NCBI GenBank assembly: GCA_027596195.1
Contig: JADGJG010000147.1
Location: forward strand, 1 to 36,722
Source of the DNA: Podochytrium sp. JEL0797
Taxonomy: Eukaryota; Chytridiomycota; Chytridiomycetes; Chytridiales; Chytriomycetaceae
Reading direction: 5' to 3'
Length of the DNA stretch: 36,722 nt
The notes below the pieces were generated by a model. The model did not search any database, was not told the DNA's origin, and saw only the letters and a program-made list of their open reading frames with translations. Position numbers and translations under genes: made by a program. This document shows, in pieces, positions 11,801-22,488 of the stretch. Positions within the stretch are counted from its first letter, which is position 1. Every line of letters starts with the position of its first letter.

Positions 11801-14800
11801 CGCTCTCCTCGATCGATTGCACTTGAACGCGTCCTGATTCTCCACCTCTGTCGTGACGAGAAGCATCCATTCAACGCTCCGTTTGTCGAAAGTTTGTCGA
11901 GCAAAGTCGCGAACATGGAACCTGTGATTCTTCATGAGCTCTGCAAGTTTGCTTTTGAGTAAGTTTCTAATCATTTGGAAGGAGATTTTGCCTGACCCGG
12001 TTGGTATTAGATTCGCAGTTCAGAGCGACGATCCTCAACTCCCAGACCTTCGACTGAACGTGGCCAAAACCGTTTTGCTCCCCGCTCTTCAAGCGGCCCA
12101 GCTGGACTTTGTCGTTGGATTCTTCGCTCTCCGCATCAAAGAAATCATGCTGGTCCTCACATCCATTTCTCCAACGGACGATGAGACCAAGGCGAAGCAC
12201 AGCCTTGCGCGCAAAACCATTTGCTTCTTGATGATGGATATTGCCTACAAGGTACCGTTTTGTGATTGAAGAGCGATTGTATTTCATTTGACTCTCTGAA
12301 CGCGACAGCGAATTCCATCGGCGGAGCTCCACTCTGCGACTGGACGCGTTCTCATCGCATTTAAGGGACCCAGAACTGCGGGAAAGGAGCTGACGACTGG
12401 TTTGATCAAGGCTGGTATCGATTTCAAAAAGAAACAGCCGTTGGAGTCCGACGCGATGGTGCCGTATCGACTGCTCCTGAATCAGTCCGCATACATTGCC
12501 GTCTCTGCATGCCTTCTGGCTACCCAAGACATCTCAAAGGCGGCGACTTTTGATACGTATTTGTTTGCAGTAATTTGGGAGAATATTGTCGATGTCTCGG
12601 TGAGCTTTATTTCCTTTCAAACCAACCCCACCTCTCGAGAAAATGCCTGATTTTTGCCCGTTAGCGCTCCGTTCAAATCGAAACCGATCTCGATGCTCCG
12701 CTCAAACGCGTCGGAATCAAGGAGTTTGGCGAAAAGTCGCTGCATTCTGAAAACAAACGAAAATACCTTTCGACTCAGAGTTTGGCTGACAGTTCTTTGA
12801 GCCAGATGTCTTCCTTATTCGGAAGAGCGGGTAAATTGTGCAGTTTTCGGACGCCTCGTTGTGTAGATGCTAATCGGCTGAATTCCAGACGCAAGGCGCC
12901 AATCCTTGCCGGTGCAGTCTTCGCTTCCGTCGTCCTCACAAGCCGTTGCTTCGATTGAAGGGTCGCAGGTGAGCGTTTCTGGCGGGTTTGCGTCGTCAAA
13001 CTCCCCCAACGGTGGCATTTCCGGAGATCTCGAATTGGTAAGCTGAAAATCATGGCTTTGCGACACAAGTAATAACGATAGCGATTAGGATGAGATCAAC
13101 AACAACGTTTGCATGAAAGGAATCGTTTCAGTCATCGGTCGAATGCCATTCTCGGACAAGGACGCCGAAATGCCGCCGTGGATGAAGAGCTTGAATTCGA
13201 AAATGGCCAAACCCGATACCCATATCAACGTGCGATTGTTCCTTGCCAAAATCGTCATCAACTTGCCAACTGTCTTTGCTCCGTTTGCGAAACACTGGTG
13301 GAGACACGTGGCGCAGTTGATTCAAGATGCAGATCAGTTTGGTTCTGGGATCAATTACTTTGTGCAAGTGCGTACTGAGTCGCGTGTGTTGAGCAATTGA
13401 ATCTGATTTGTGCTTGTTTTCCAGGATTTGTGTCTGATTTTGATGGACTGGACGAAGGATGCCGAGAAAATCACCAACGCCGACGAGGAGGACGGTTCCA
13501 CCATTTTGAAAACTCTGCGCTGGTTGGTGCGCCACTGCAACCATTCTTCAAAAGCGACCATCCGAAACCACTTGAGAATCATTCGTGCCCTGGTCGAAAA
13601 CTGGAAGGCATTCGTCATTCCTCCGACTGTACGTGTTCCTCTTTTTCGATTTATGAAAGCGTAACCATCTGAATCACGCGTCGTCCAAAGGATGTCATCT
13701 TTGAGCTCTTGCACGCTGAAGCGGATTCCAAGAACTCGTCAGAAAAGTTCCTGAACCTGACGGGAATCTACGTCCTGCAGGCGTTTGTTGCCAACTACGT
13801 TTCGCCTTATCACACTAAAGGGTTGACTGATCGTATTTTCACGGACTCGGACCTGTTCGACCTGTTGCCTCGCTTGCTGCTCTCCGCGAAGCTGAAAGAC
13901 GTTTACTCGCCGTTGGCCGAATGCATTGGAGACGTTCTCGCGTTTTTGGAAATTCGCATATTCCCTGCTTTCCCATCACTGTTGTTGAAAGTGGAGGAAG
14001 CCTGTCGTAGGCGTTTCGCGTTGGAAACCAAGTCGTTTGTCACCATCGTGAACCGCATCAGCGTCAATTACCCCAAAATCCTTCGATCGCAGTCCAGGAC
14101 TCTTCTCAATGAGTTCTCGAAGCTCGACATGGATCTCAAAGGGAAGTCGTTGGAAGCGCTCCTGTCGTGGGCTGACGAAATTCCGGACCTGTTTACGGAG
14201 CTTCTTGGCTTGGGGTTGGAAGACCTTTTGAGGAGCCAGGACGAGGAGTGTCAGACGTTTTTGCTTGGGATTCTCGCTGTTGTCGCTCCCGCGCTGTCCC
14301 AGATGCAAATCTCAAAATTTCTCCCGTTGTGTGTGGAATTGTTTTTGGTCCACCAATCCAACCGCTGCCGCGCTGCGTTCTTTACCTTGATACACAAGCT
14401 GAACTCTTCCACTGCGGTCTCTGGAAATGGCAACTTGAAACATTTGGTCAAGTTTGCTCTGCTCAAAGGACTCAATGACCCTGACGCTGGAATTCGAACC
14501 AGCCTGTTTGAGTTCTTCAACAACACGGTTTTTAAAGACCTGTCCGTATTCGAAAGAGCTGTTGGCTTGATCAGGTATTTTGGCCATTTGATCTCTGTCG
14601 ATATTCATGCGATTCTCACTCCCGATTCTAGCGAATGGTTCATCCCAGAGGCTGAAGACGCGTTCTTGAAATATTGCGTGTTTTTCTTGCTCGAGGCCAC
14701 TCGCTTGACCCCAGTTTATGATCAAAAGATCCACGACAAAAGCCTTCCGGATGCGACTTTCATTGACAAGGAGATCGTCGTGGATTCGGTTTGGGGGCGA

Positions 14801-17800
14801 AGCTCGTCGATGCTCCCTTTGTTTGCCGCAACTCAGGACGCAGTAATATTGCTCTTCGTTTTATTGACGCGTTCGTGTTCTAAATCCTTTTTATAGCCTG
14901 CTTTCAGCATGCAAGACCGCGGCGGAATGGTTCAAATGACACAGGAAATGGCTTGGACGCCCACTCAGGGTAAAATTGGCCTTCTTTTGCTCAGCCAACT
15001 TGGTTCTAATTGTGATTGGAATGGTATTCAGACATCAACGGCAAGTCTGCAAGGAACGTGTTTTCGCGTGCGTCTTCGGAATTTGAGAACCAAACTCTTT
15101 CGACCCAACCGGGTGTGCCTCGTGGAACCGTCTTCAGAAGTGCCATCCGTCGCTCGTATACGGTCAGGACCGGCGGCAGCTCCTCCTTCGCCTATGATGC
15201 GGAACGGAAGAAGAAAGAAGCACGTGATATCGAATCGTTCAAGCGAGCATCCGCTCAACGCAACGTCGCTCTATATCGAAAGTATCGCGAAGGCGAGCTT
15301 CCCGATATCGAAATCAAACACAAAGATTTGCTCGAGCCGTTGCAGTCACTTTCGAATCATGACAACGATATCTCTCGACACCTTCTTTCCTCTTTGATCT
15401 CTCAAATGGCGTCGCAGCAACGGGTTTGTTTCATTTCAGAATCGCGCGTTTCATTTATGATTCGGAATTCCAGATCAACTCCGAGACTCTTGGTCGAGCC
15501 GTCAACGCAGTTTTCACGACCAGTTCCGCTCTGTCGCCTCCGCTTATTGGATCACTTCTCCAGTTGGTGCTGAGCAACAGCGAGCTTATCCAGCACTCAT
15601 CTCCCGACGCAATCTCTCATGTGGCGTCAGGAAGCGCGAACTTTGAGCTGGGAGTGCTCATTCTGTGAGTTCGATTTTTGTCCGAAATTTGGCGTTTCAC
15701 CCCTCACCTTGGATTTTGATAGCGAAAAGGGAATTCAAGACGGTCAGTTTGTTGCAGCAGAAACAAAACGTTCGAAGACAGCAGCGAAACCTCTGAAACG
15801 GAGCCCGGAAGGCTGGGTCCCTTTGGCCCGATTGTTCAAAGAGCTGAAGCTGAACGAAGTGTACGAAAGTGTTTACGAGTTTCACATTGCGTCGTCTTCG
15901 ATCACCAAGGAAGCTATCGCCGCAGAACTGCTTGGAGATTACGAAACCGCCAAAATCAAATACACCAACGGATTGAGCGAACTTCAGGATGGATTGGCCG
16001 AGGATGTGACGGACGCAGAGCCGAAATTGTGGCGTACTCAGCAACTCGAGTGTATGAATCGTCTGGCACAATGGGGCGCCCTGTCTTCGACTGTTCTCAA
16101 GGAAGTTGGCGGCGACGTGAATCGCCTGTGGGATGACGATCTGAAGGGCCCGTACTTGGCTTCGTTTTTGCGGTCCAACTTGAAGTTGAGCAATGGGAAA
16201 CTGGGTGGCGGTACGTGGAGTCAACCCAACTTCATTTCGGCTCCAAATATAATGCCACTTTTTCGAACTGAAGACGACTGTTTGGCGAAATTCTTGGCCG
16301 ATGCGAAGAGGGATTCCCAGCGATTGTAAGTTCATTTGACTCTGTTAGCAATAAAGCCAGCATCTGATCTCCTTTTCAGGCAGCTTTTGGAATCCAATTT
16401 CACGACCGGTGACAATCTTCTCTTGTGTCGCGCAACTAACAATTTTCCGCAGATCTTTTGACTGGCGCCGTTTTCTCGGACGATTTCAATTTGTCGCGCC
16501 ATTATGTCGATCTTTCGTGGAAGCAGTTTGTTTCGTCCTTTGCCGACCTCAATGCTTCTGCTGCGACATGCCGGATTGATATGATGGCTTCTCTCCAACC
16601 GGTGCAAGCTATGTCTGCTTGAATTTGATTTTGCGCTCATCTCGGCAAACAGATTCGCGAGTTTGACGAGTTTCTTTCGCTTGTCACTGCCATCAAAGCT
16701 GGAACCGTGGACCAACAAGATCTGAACGCGGTTACTTCCCACTGGAGAGCACGGTGTGTATTGCTGCTCTGTCTGCTCTGAGTTTGTGCTAAACGATATT
16801 TCAGTTTCCCTGCCAAGACGGATTCTATCGCTGTTTGGGATGACCTGATTGTCAACAGGAAGGTGGTGACCGAAAAGATTCTCGGAATGCTCGCCGCTTC
16901 GGACTCGAATTTGTCCACCGCATTCCAAGAATCTGTCGACGTGGACGACTTGCTGTACTCAAGGCAGATCGGCAAGGCTGCGGGGAAACAAGGCCTCTAT
17001 TCTGTCGCTTCTCGCTGGCTGACGAATGCCAAATCAACGACCCTAGACTTTGATCCCGAGTTCATGCAGCAGTATTTCAAGCATCAGCTTCTCGAGTCCG
17101 ACCGCATGCACGGAGTCGCCAACAAGTTCGTGCCACTGAAGAATCTGCTCCAACATCTCGAATATAACAAGGCCTTCATCCGTGCGACCTCCAATATTTC
17201 GCAGTCGAAGTTCGCAGCCCTGGAGGTGCGCGTGTTGTCGAGGTTGACGAATCTCGTCCGCGGCTTGTCCGAAAATGACTCCTTCTTCTCGGATTTGGCC
17301 GAGATGACTTCCAAAAAGAGCATGAAGCGATTCTTTGGCAAGGTGATGGAGTCGAAGCAGGATCTGTTACTCTTCTTTTTGCATCGGTCGGCTCGAAACG
17401 TTCAGTCACTGCACGAGCTGGAGCTGCCCGTTCACAACTTCAAGAAAGGCCTGCTTGAAATCGGCATGTTCGTTGACAAGACGTTGCGCGCGCTCGAAAA
17501 CGACCCCAACCTAGCCATTGCGATGGGTCGTCAACCGGAGTCGGCGAAACTCATTGTCCAAACCATCTTGCGCGCCATGGTGATGGGTTCTGAGAAAGCT
17601 ACGGATTTCTTCCCCCGTCTGCTCCAGTTGTTGGACCAATACCCCGAGCTGTACGAGGAATTCAAAACGCAATCCAGAGATTGCCCTGCGTGGATGTTTT
17701 TGCGCTGGTTGCCGCAGCTCACATCCCTTCTCGACAAACCATCCGGCCTTTCGATTTTGCCGTTAGTTCGACGAGTAAGTGTGGTTATATTTCTTTCAGC

Positions 17801-19864
17801 CTTTTGTTGGTGTTTTCTGGGTTGAGCTAATCATTTTCAAGATCGCAGAGACGTACCCAAACGCGCTCAGACTTCCTCTCACCATCAGTTGCGAGCAGTA
17901 TCGATTCAACTCGGAAACCAATGAAAATTCGAAGCTCGTCGACCAGTTGAAACATTTGATCCGTTCCAACGCGCATGATCGCCTCGCGTTGGAGCTCCGC
18001 CGCCTCGAAGATCCGACCCACATCTTCAAAGACCTGTGCGATCGCTTCCAAAGTCTTCTCGATTCCTCGGTTCCCACCAAGGCCATCCTCATCCAACGCG
18101 CCTTTGACGAGTTCAAACAAATCTGCCTCGAGAAAGTTCGAACCGGTGACCTCGTCAAAAAGTTTGCCGAGAAGCATGACAAGATCTCGAGCATCTGCGC
18201 GAATGGTGCGAACGACAGCAAGAAGCTGAAGGAACTGTTGGGATACGGGGCAAAGTTTGGGGTCGAGGCCGCGTCCAAACCGGGAAGAAACTTGCTCAAG
18301 TCGTTTTCAGTTTGGCTCGACGAGTATCAGATGGGAAACGTGGACCCTGCGGACTTCTTGGAGATTCCCGGTCAATACACGGGCGCTTTCGAACACCGGC
18401 CCGCTGAGCACGTGAAAAATTGTTATGATTGGGAGCGACGAGAAGGAATATCCCTGGCTTGTGAAGGTGGGGTCGTACTTCATACCAATATCCAATCGCG
18501 ATATTTCCTAACAAAGTTGACTCTTTTAGGGAGGGGAAGACTTGCGATTGGACCAGCGAATCGAGCAGATGTTTTCGGTCATGAACGAAATGATGGAACG
18601 CAACCCGTATTGCCTTCGCAACCGCATCTCACTTGTGACTTACAAGGTACCCGTTCGCGATTTCTTACGAATTGGACACTGAAACCTTGACAGGTTGTTC
18701 CGATGAGCACCTCGCTGGGCGTGATTGAATGGGTCGACGGCACGAAACCGCTGAAGGCATGCATGGCCAACAGCCCTTCGTTTGACAAGAAACTGGGAGA
18801 ATCGCAAGCGGCCTATGCCGAATTTGTAGCCAAACACGGAACCGGCGCTTGTATGTTTTCGATTTTCCAGCCTAATCGATGAATAACGATCATGATTCCA
18901 GATTACGACGCGTTCTTGGCAACGGCATCGTCCAAGAGTGTTATCAGCAACATCGAATCCATCTGGAACAAGAACCGCGACTCGTTCCTCAAAGAGTTCT
19001 TTATCAAGTTGACCGTGTCGCCCGAAGCCTTCTTCCAAATCCGCTCAGAATTCGCAAACAGCCTGTCGGCTCTCAACATTTGTTCCTACTTTCTCGGAAT
19101 CGGGGATCGCCATCTCGACAACTTTTTGGTGGACCTCAGGACGGGCCGGATTGTAGGGATCGATTTCGGACACGCGTTTGGTTCGGCCACGGAGGTGCTT
19201 CCTGTTCCCGAACTCGTGCCGTTCCGTTTGACGGATCAGATTCAAAAGTTTCTGTTGCCACTGGGTGTGCATTCGTTGATGGCACATCCCATGACGAATG
19301 TGTTGTCTTGTGAGTTGGACCCCATCTCCTATTTCTCGGCCGATACTGAAGTCACATTACACACAATATAGCCATCCAAGACGACAAGGAACGTCTCCTC
19401 AACGCGCTCAACATTTTCGTGAACGAACCACTCGTTGAATGGCGCAAATTCGCCGTCAAGCAAATGAAGAATCAAGGTTTGCCTTGTCGAATCGCTCTTC
19501 TCAAATTCTTTCTAACCTTTTTTGGCATACTCCACCAGGAAAAGGAGCTTCTGCTTCTGCATCTGCAGACTCCCTCACCGCCCCCGAATGGTACCCACAG
19601 CAAAAGCTCGAAATCGCCAAACGCAAGCTCGATGGCGAAAACCCAGCCTTCATCACCGCCACTGAACTCGCCCTCGGCCATGAAAAGAAAAAATGGTTCA
19701 AGCAAACGAAAGCCGCGTTGATGGGAGACCCGGGCGTGAATGTGCGCGCCAAAGTGGGCAAGATGTGTCAAACTCCGAGGGAGCAGGTGGATTGTTTGAT
19801 TGATTTGGCGATGGATCCGAATGTGTTGGGGCGGGCTTGGATTGGGTGGTCGCCGTTTATGTAG
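5896..19864 (+). CDS. PRKDC: DNA-dependent protein kinase catalytic subunit (DNA-PKcs), frame-broken at kinase loop
   Basis: Giant PI3K-like kinase that binds Ku-bound DNA ends in non-homologous end joining. It has 39 exons and about 3,950 codons (human is 4,128 residues). Family-specific blocks run in order: RGLGLFAGPCKVLLPEK and MGLSYTPLAAVALDAIESW in the N-HEAT region; NVRLFLAKIVINLP in the M-HEAT region; ALYRKYREGELPDIEIKHKD before the FAT domain (exons 29-33); the catalytic loop GIGDRHLDN and activation loop IDFGHAFGSATEVLPVPEL; and FATC ending DPNVLGRAWIGWSPFM, matching DNA-PKcs rather than ATM, ATR, TOR or TRRAP. Frame holds across every junction except exon 34, which is 1 nt out and lacks the glycine-rich loop (see findings). 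If that is real rather than an assembly fault, the kinase is inactive. The start codon follows an A-run 60 bp after the upstream gene. Confidence 0.95.
12798..12968 (+). other. SQ-rich linker of DNA-PKcs (PQR-like position)
   Basis: Following the block YLSTQSLADSSLSQMSSLF, which parallels the vertebrate [20 protein letters not shown] region, the protein has three Ser-Gln dipeptides at 12800-12805, 12936-12941 and 12963-12968. They lie in a Ser/Gln-rich, low-complexity linker interrupted by one intron. In vertebrate DNA-PKcs this interval carries the PQR autophosphorylation cluster. The positional match is visible; function is inferred. Confidence 0.55.
14825..15110 (+). other. TQ cluster of DNA-PKcs (ABCDE-like position)
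   Basis: Four Thr-Gln dipeptides occur at 14831-14836, 14939-14944, 14963-14968 and 15103-15108, spread over three exons (about 60 residues). The first sits in PLFAATQDA, which follows the block equivalent to the vertebrate segment ending in T2609-Q. This is the position of the ABCDE autophosphorylation cluster. S/T-Q is the preferred DNA-PK, ATM and ATR target motif. Confidence 0.6.
18359..19309 (+). other. Kinase domain of DNA-PKcs
   Basis: Begins with LEIPGQYTGAFEHRPAEHVK and continues IVMIGSDEKEYPWLVK, GGEDLRLDQRIEQMFSVMNE, VVPMSTSLGVIEW, GIGDRHLDN and IDFGHAFG. The presumed ATP-binding lysine (WLVK, 18464-18466), the catalytic loop Asp and the DFG Asp are present. The strand-loop segment that should sit between HVK and IVMIG is absent. 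The reading frame is interrupted at 18415-18421, where the conceptual translation otherwise runs into N-C-Y-D-W and a stop in the following intron. Confidence 0.9.
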
Positions 19865-19921
19865 TTTTTTGTGTTTTGACAGGGGTCGTCGTTTTACTGG
19901 TATGTCATAATATACCAAAAA

Positions 19922-22438
19922 ATGGATTTCAATGCGATCAAAGCCAAATGCCCCGGGGGTCAAGTTTCTGAAAGAACGCTCCTGATTCGCGTCTGTGCTT
20001 CAAACTCCTCGCCAGACGCGCGATTCGTCAAGGCCGATAAATCCGGCTTGCTTCAATTGTTTTCTTTAGAGAACGGAATTTGCCAGGTTCTCAAATGCTT
20101 AATTGTACTCTAATCACATGGAAGCTAAATATCCATCAATTCGTCAGATTCAGTGGTCATTGCAATTCAGAAATCCGATTGGATCGCTCGTTGAATTTCA
20201 ACCAAAACACGAACTGGCGGTGGCGTTCGGGACGGAAGTCGCATTCGTCAGCGTCAAGGTGATTAGTTCACGTATAAATGACGCTTACTTTCTACTCTGT
20301 CGCTCCCAACAGGATGGCAAACTCATCCGCTCGTTTGACACCAGTTTGACAGAAAATATCCAATTCCTCCAGATCGACGCGTCAAACTGTCATATCGCAT
20401 CTAAAACCGCGTATATTATCACAAATCTGGAAGGAAAAGAAATTGGAACCTCCCAGCAAATTTCAAACAAAACGGACTCGATCGGCGCGTTTTGCATTTT
20501 GCGAGAATCGAGAACATCTTCAGATTTGTCTATTGCAGTTCTGGGATTCAGCAGCAATCACATTCACGTATATTTGGGCGTTACTCTAGTATATGATTTT
20601 GAGGCGAAACATACTCCAACTGTGTTCATCGCTCTAAACCACTTGGAAACTCACCAAACGGACGGCAATACACTCATTTTTATATATGGAACGGATGCAG
20701 GAACGATTCATGGAGTCGCTCTGAGATTTTCGAACGAGTCTGACAACAGAGACGTTCGCCACGTTGAAATTTTCAGCCATGATCCAACGGCCGCTCATCT
20801 TTATTTAAAAGAGAGGAAGATGATTTCTCCTGATTCATCGAAATCAAAAGTCTCCGCAATTCAATTGCACGAATACTCGTGCGAGTCGGCGACACCTGAT
20901 TTGATTGTTGGATGGGAGGACGGACGTGTTCAGTTGGTCTCCTTGCCTACTTCGGAGTCCAGCCATCTCATCATAAGAATGGAGAAGAATGTGAACGAGC
21001 GCGTGAGTTCGGTTGCTGGTTGGAAAGATGCACAACACCGACCTTGCATTTTGGTCACCACATTTTCTAGCGTGTATGACCTCATTTTGATGTTTACACG
21101 AGCATCTGTCGATGATAGAATGGAGGCTTTGTCAAAGCTGTTGGAGCAAGCGAATTCAGATGTGAATGAGATAGAAAATAGGAAGCTAAAATTGAGTAAG
21201 AAGCCTGTGGCATCGCGTGCAATAGAGCCCAAGGTGAGGCAGCATATATTCAATCATCGCTTGCAAATATTCTGATGATGCTGTTATTTTAAGGCTCTGG
21301 TTGAGATGAATCTGGTCCGCAATCTAAGCAACGACACATATTCCTTCAACATTGAATCCAACACTCCAATTGACATGATTGCCCTGAACTCCGCTGAACT
21401 AGGAGTTTTCAAATGCCAAATGTCGCCCAAATCAAATGAATCGTTGGGAATCTTCAGTTCTGGCCTATCCGATGATTCCAGATTCTCGCATGCACATTCG
21501 TGTGCACTCAAACCACCACGAGATAGGCAATCAATCTTTATCCATGCAAGACGGGACTTCCGACATCAATATCCTGTACGGTTGTGTTGACGAATTCGCA
21601 ATGCGTTTACTCGACGCACACACTGAATCCGCTGTGTTTGCATTCTCGCGTAACTCAGTTTTCGGAAGCAGAAGAGTTGAGTAAAGCTATCCTTTTTATA
21701 GAAGTGAATAACCGATGCTTGTACCTTCAGACCCACAAATTCGTTGAAGCTCGTAACAGACACCCCACTGGCGACGCTCCACCATTGGGTCCATCTCACC
21801 CTCCCCGACGTCCCGGAACGAGTTCCCACCACCACTCCCATCATTTACCTCTTTGAATCAACATCTTCATCTTCTAGAGTCCAATGCACACTCGAGTAAG
21901 CGCGCTGCTCTCTCGTATTCTGAAAATTGAACCGTCAATTTTTAGGAAAGGAACTCTCCGCCTCGCAACCACATCTCTCATCACCCTCCACCACCTCAAA
22001 ACCCACCTCACCCACCTCTCAAACCTATACCAAACCAAAATCTCGCAATCCACGCGCATCGACCTGCCGACTTCACTTGACACCCACCTCTCGCGCCTCT
22101 TCACAAAGCTTGAGTCTCAAGTAAAAATGGATCGTGAGAAAATGCTGTTGGAAGGGTTGCGAGAGGTGGAAGCGCATGCGGGGGCTAGTGGGATGGAAGT
22201 GTTTGAGGACGGATTGTTGCGGATTTTGGAGAACGGTGGGAATGCGGGGGAAATGGATGTGGATGTTGTGGCGAAGGAGATGGGAGATTTGTTTGTCGCG
22301 TCATGGGCGTTGCGAGGGGTGGAAGTGGGAAAGAAGCGGGGGTGGGTGGAGGAGTTTGTGAAGGAGGGTGTAAAGCAGGGGAGGTGTGATTTGGAATTGT
22401 TGCGGAGAATGCTGAATGATGAACGCGTGTTGCAATAA
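19922..22438 (+). CDS. BBS7: BBSome subunit BBS7 (with internal frame breaks)
   Basis: BBS7 is a subunit of the BBSome coat that moves membrane proteins in cilia, which points to a flagellated stage. Exons: 19922-20086, 20148-20258, 20313-21233, 21294-21675, 21731-21895, 21946-22438; about 744 residues if the frame is restored (human 715). Evidence includes DGKLIRSFDTSLTENI, matching the conserved EFETNLTE-type beta-propeller motif, DLIVGWEDGRVQLVS, a coiled coil (residues about 375-400), TLNPLCLHSR in the appendage, PTNSLKL and HHWVHLTLPDVPERVP. The C-terminus is helical. Exon 4 is 2 nt too long: the coding frame shifts near 21446-21460 and again near 21560-21590. No clean intron explains both. 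The stop codon TAA lies within AATAAA. It starts 57 bp after the DNA-PKcs stop. Confidence 0.85.
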
Positions 22439-22439
22439 A
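22434..22439 (+). terminator. AATAAA overlapping the BBS7 stop codon
   Basis: The hexamer AATAAA spans the TAA stop at 22436-22438. The gene on the other strand stops at 22489 and has its own AATAAA (minus strand, 22463-22458), so the two convergent transcripts probably overlap. Confidence 0.5.
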
Positions 22440-22488
22440 GTTGAAAATGGTTTGCCGTTTATTGATTCACCTCCGTCAAAGAGAGGCT

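Larger units (their letters stand above)
5896..19864 (+). other. Exon map of the DNA-PKcs gene
   Basis: Exons: 5896-6004, 6051-6214, 6264-6441, 6505-6729, 6773-6853, 6908-7074, 7135-7382, 7442-7545, 7601-7738, 7792-8357, 8408-8848, 8918-9110, 9172-9314, 9383-9589, 9652-9943, 10003-10233, 10285-11701, 11752-11958, 12011-12251, 12309-12599, 12665-12830, 12889-13037, 13089-13367, 13425-13628, 13691-14842, 14897-14969, 15032-15423, 15474-15664, 15723-16325, 16380-16408, 16453-16601, 16653-16753, 16805-17774, 17842-18466, 18530-18646, 18694-18850, 18902-19309, 19372-19476, 19539-19864. They were built from donor and acceptor dinucleotides plus phase continuity. All phases agree except within exon 34. 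The donor at 9944 is GC; a GT donor at 9959 is the alternative. The donor at 16602 (GTGCAA) is the weakest choice. Confidence 0.8.

Noticed and set aside
12969..13037. Intron beginning at the GTGAGC at 12969
   Set aside because: Reading through gives GDLELDEINNN, which matches a conserved DNA-PKcs block, so 12889-13037 is one exon with its donor at 13038.
5896..19864. Identity as TRRAP, TOR, ATM or ATR
   Set aside because: The FATC end (GRAWIGWSPFM), GRIVGIDFGHAFGSATEVLPVPEL and the YREGELPDIEIKH block fit DNA-PKcs. TRRAP would also lack the catalytic Asp and DFG residues that are present.
21884..22438. Separate small gene starting at the ATG at 21884
   Set aside because: The segment joins BBS7 in phase through an intron at 21896-21945, and its helical content fits the BBS7 C-terminus.
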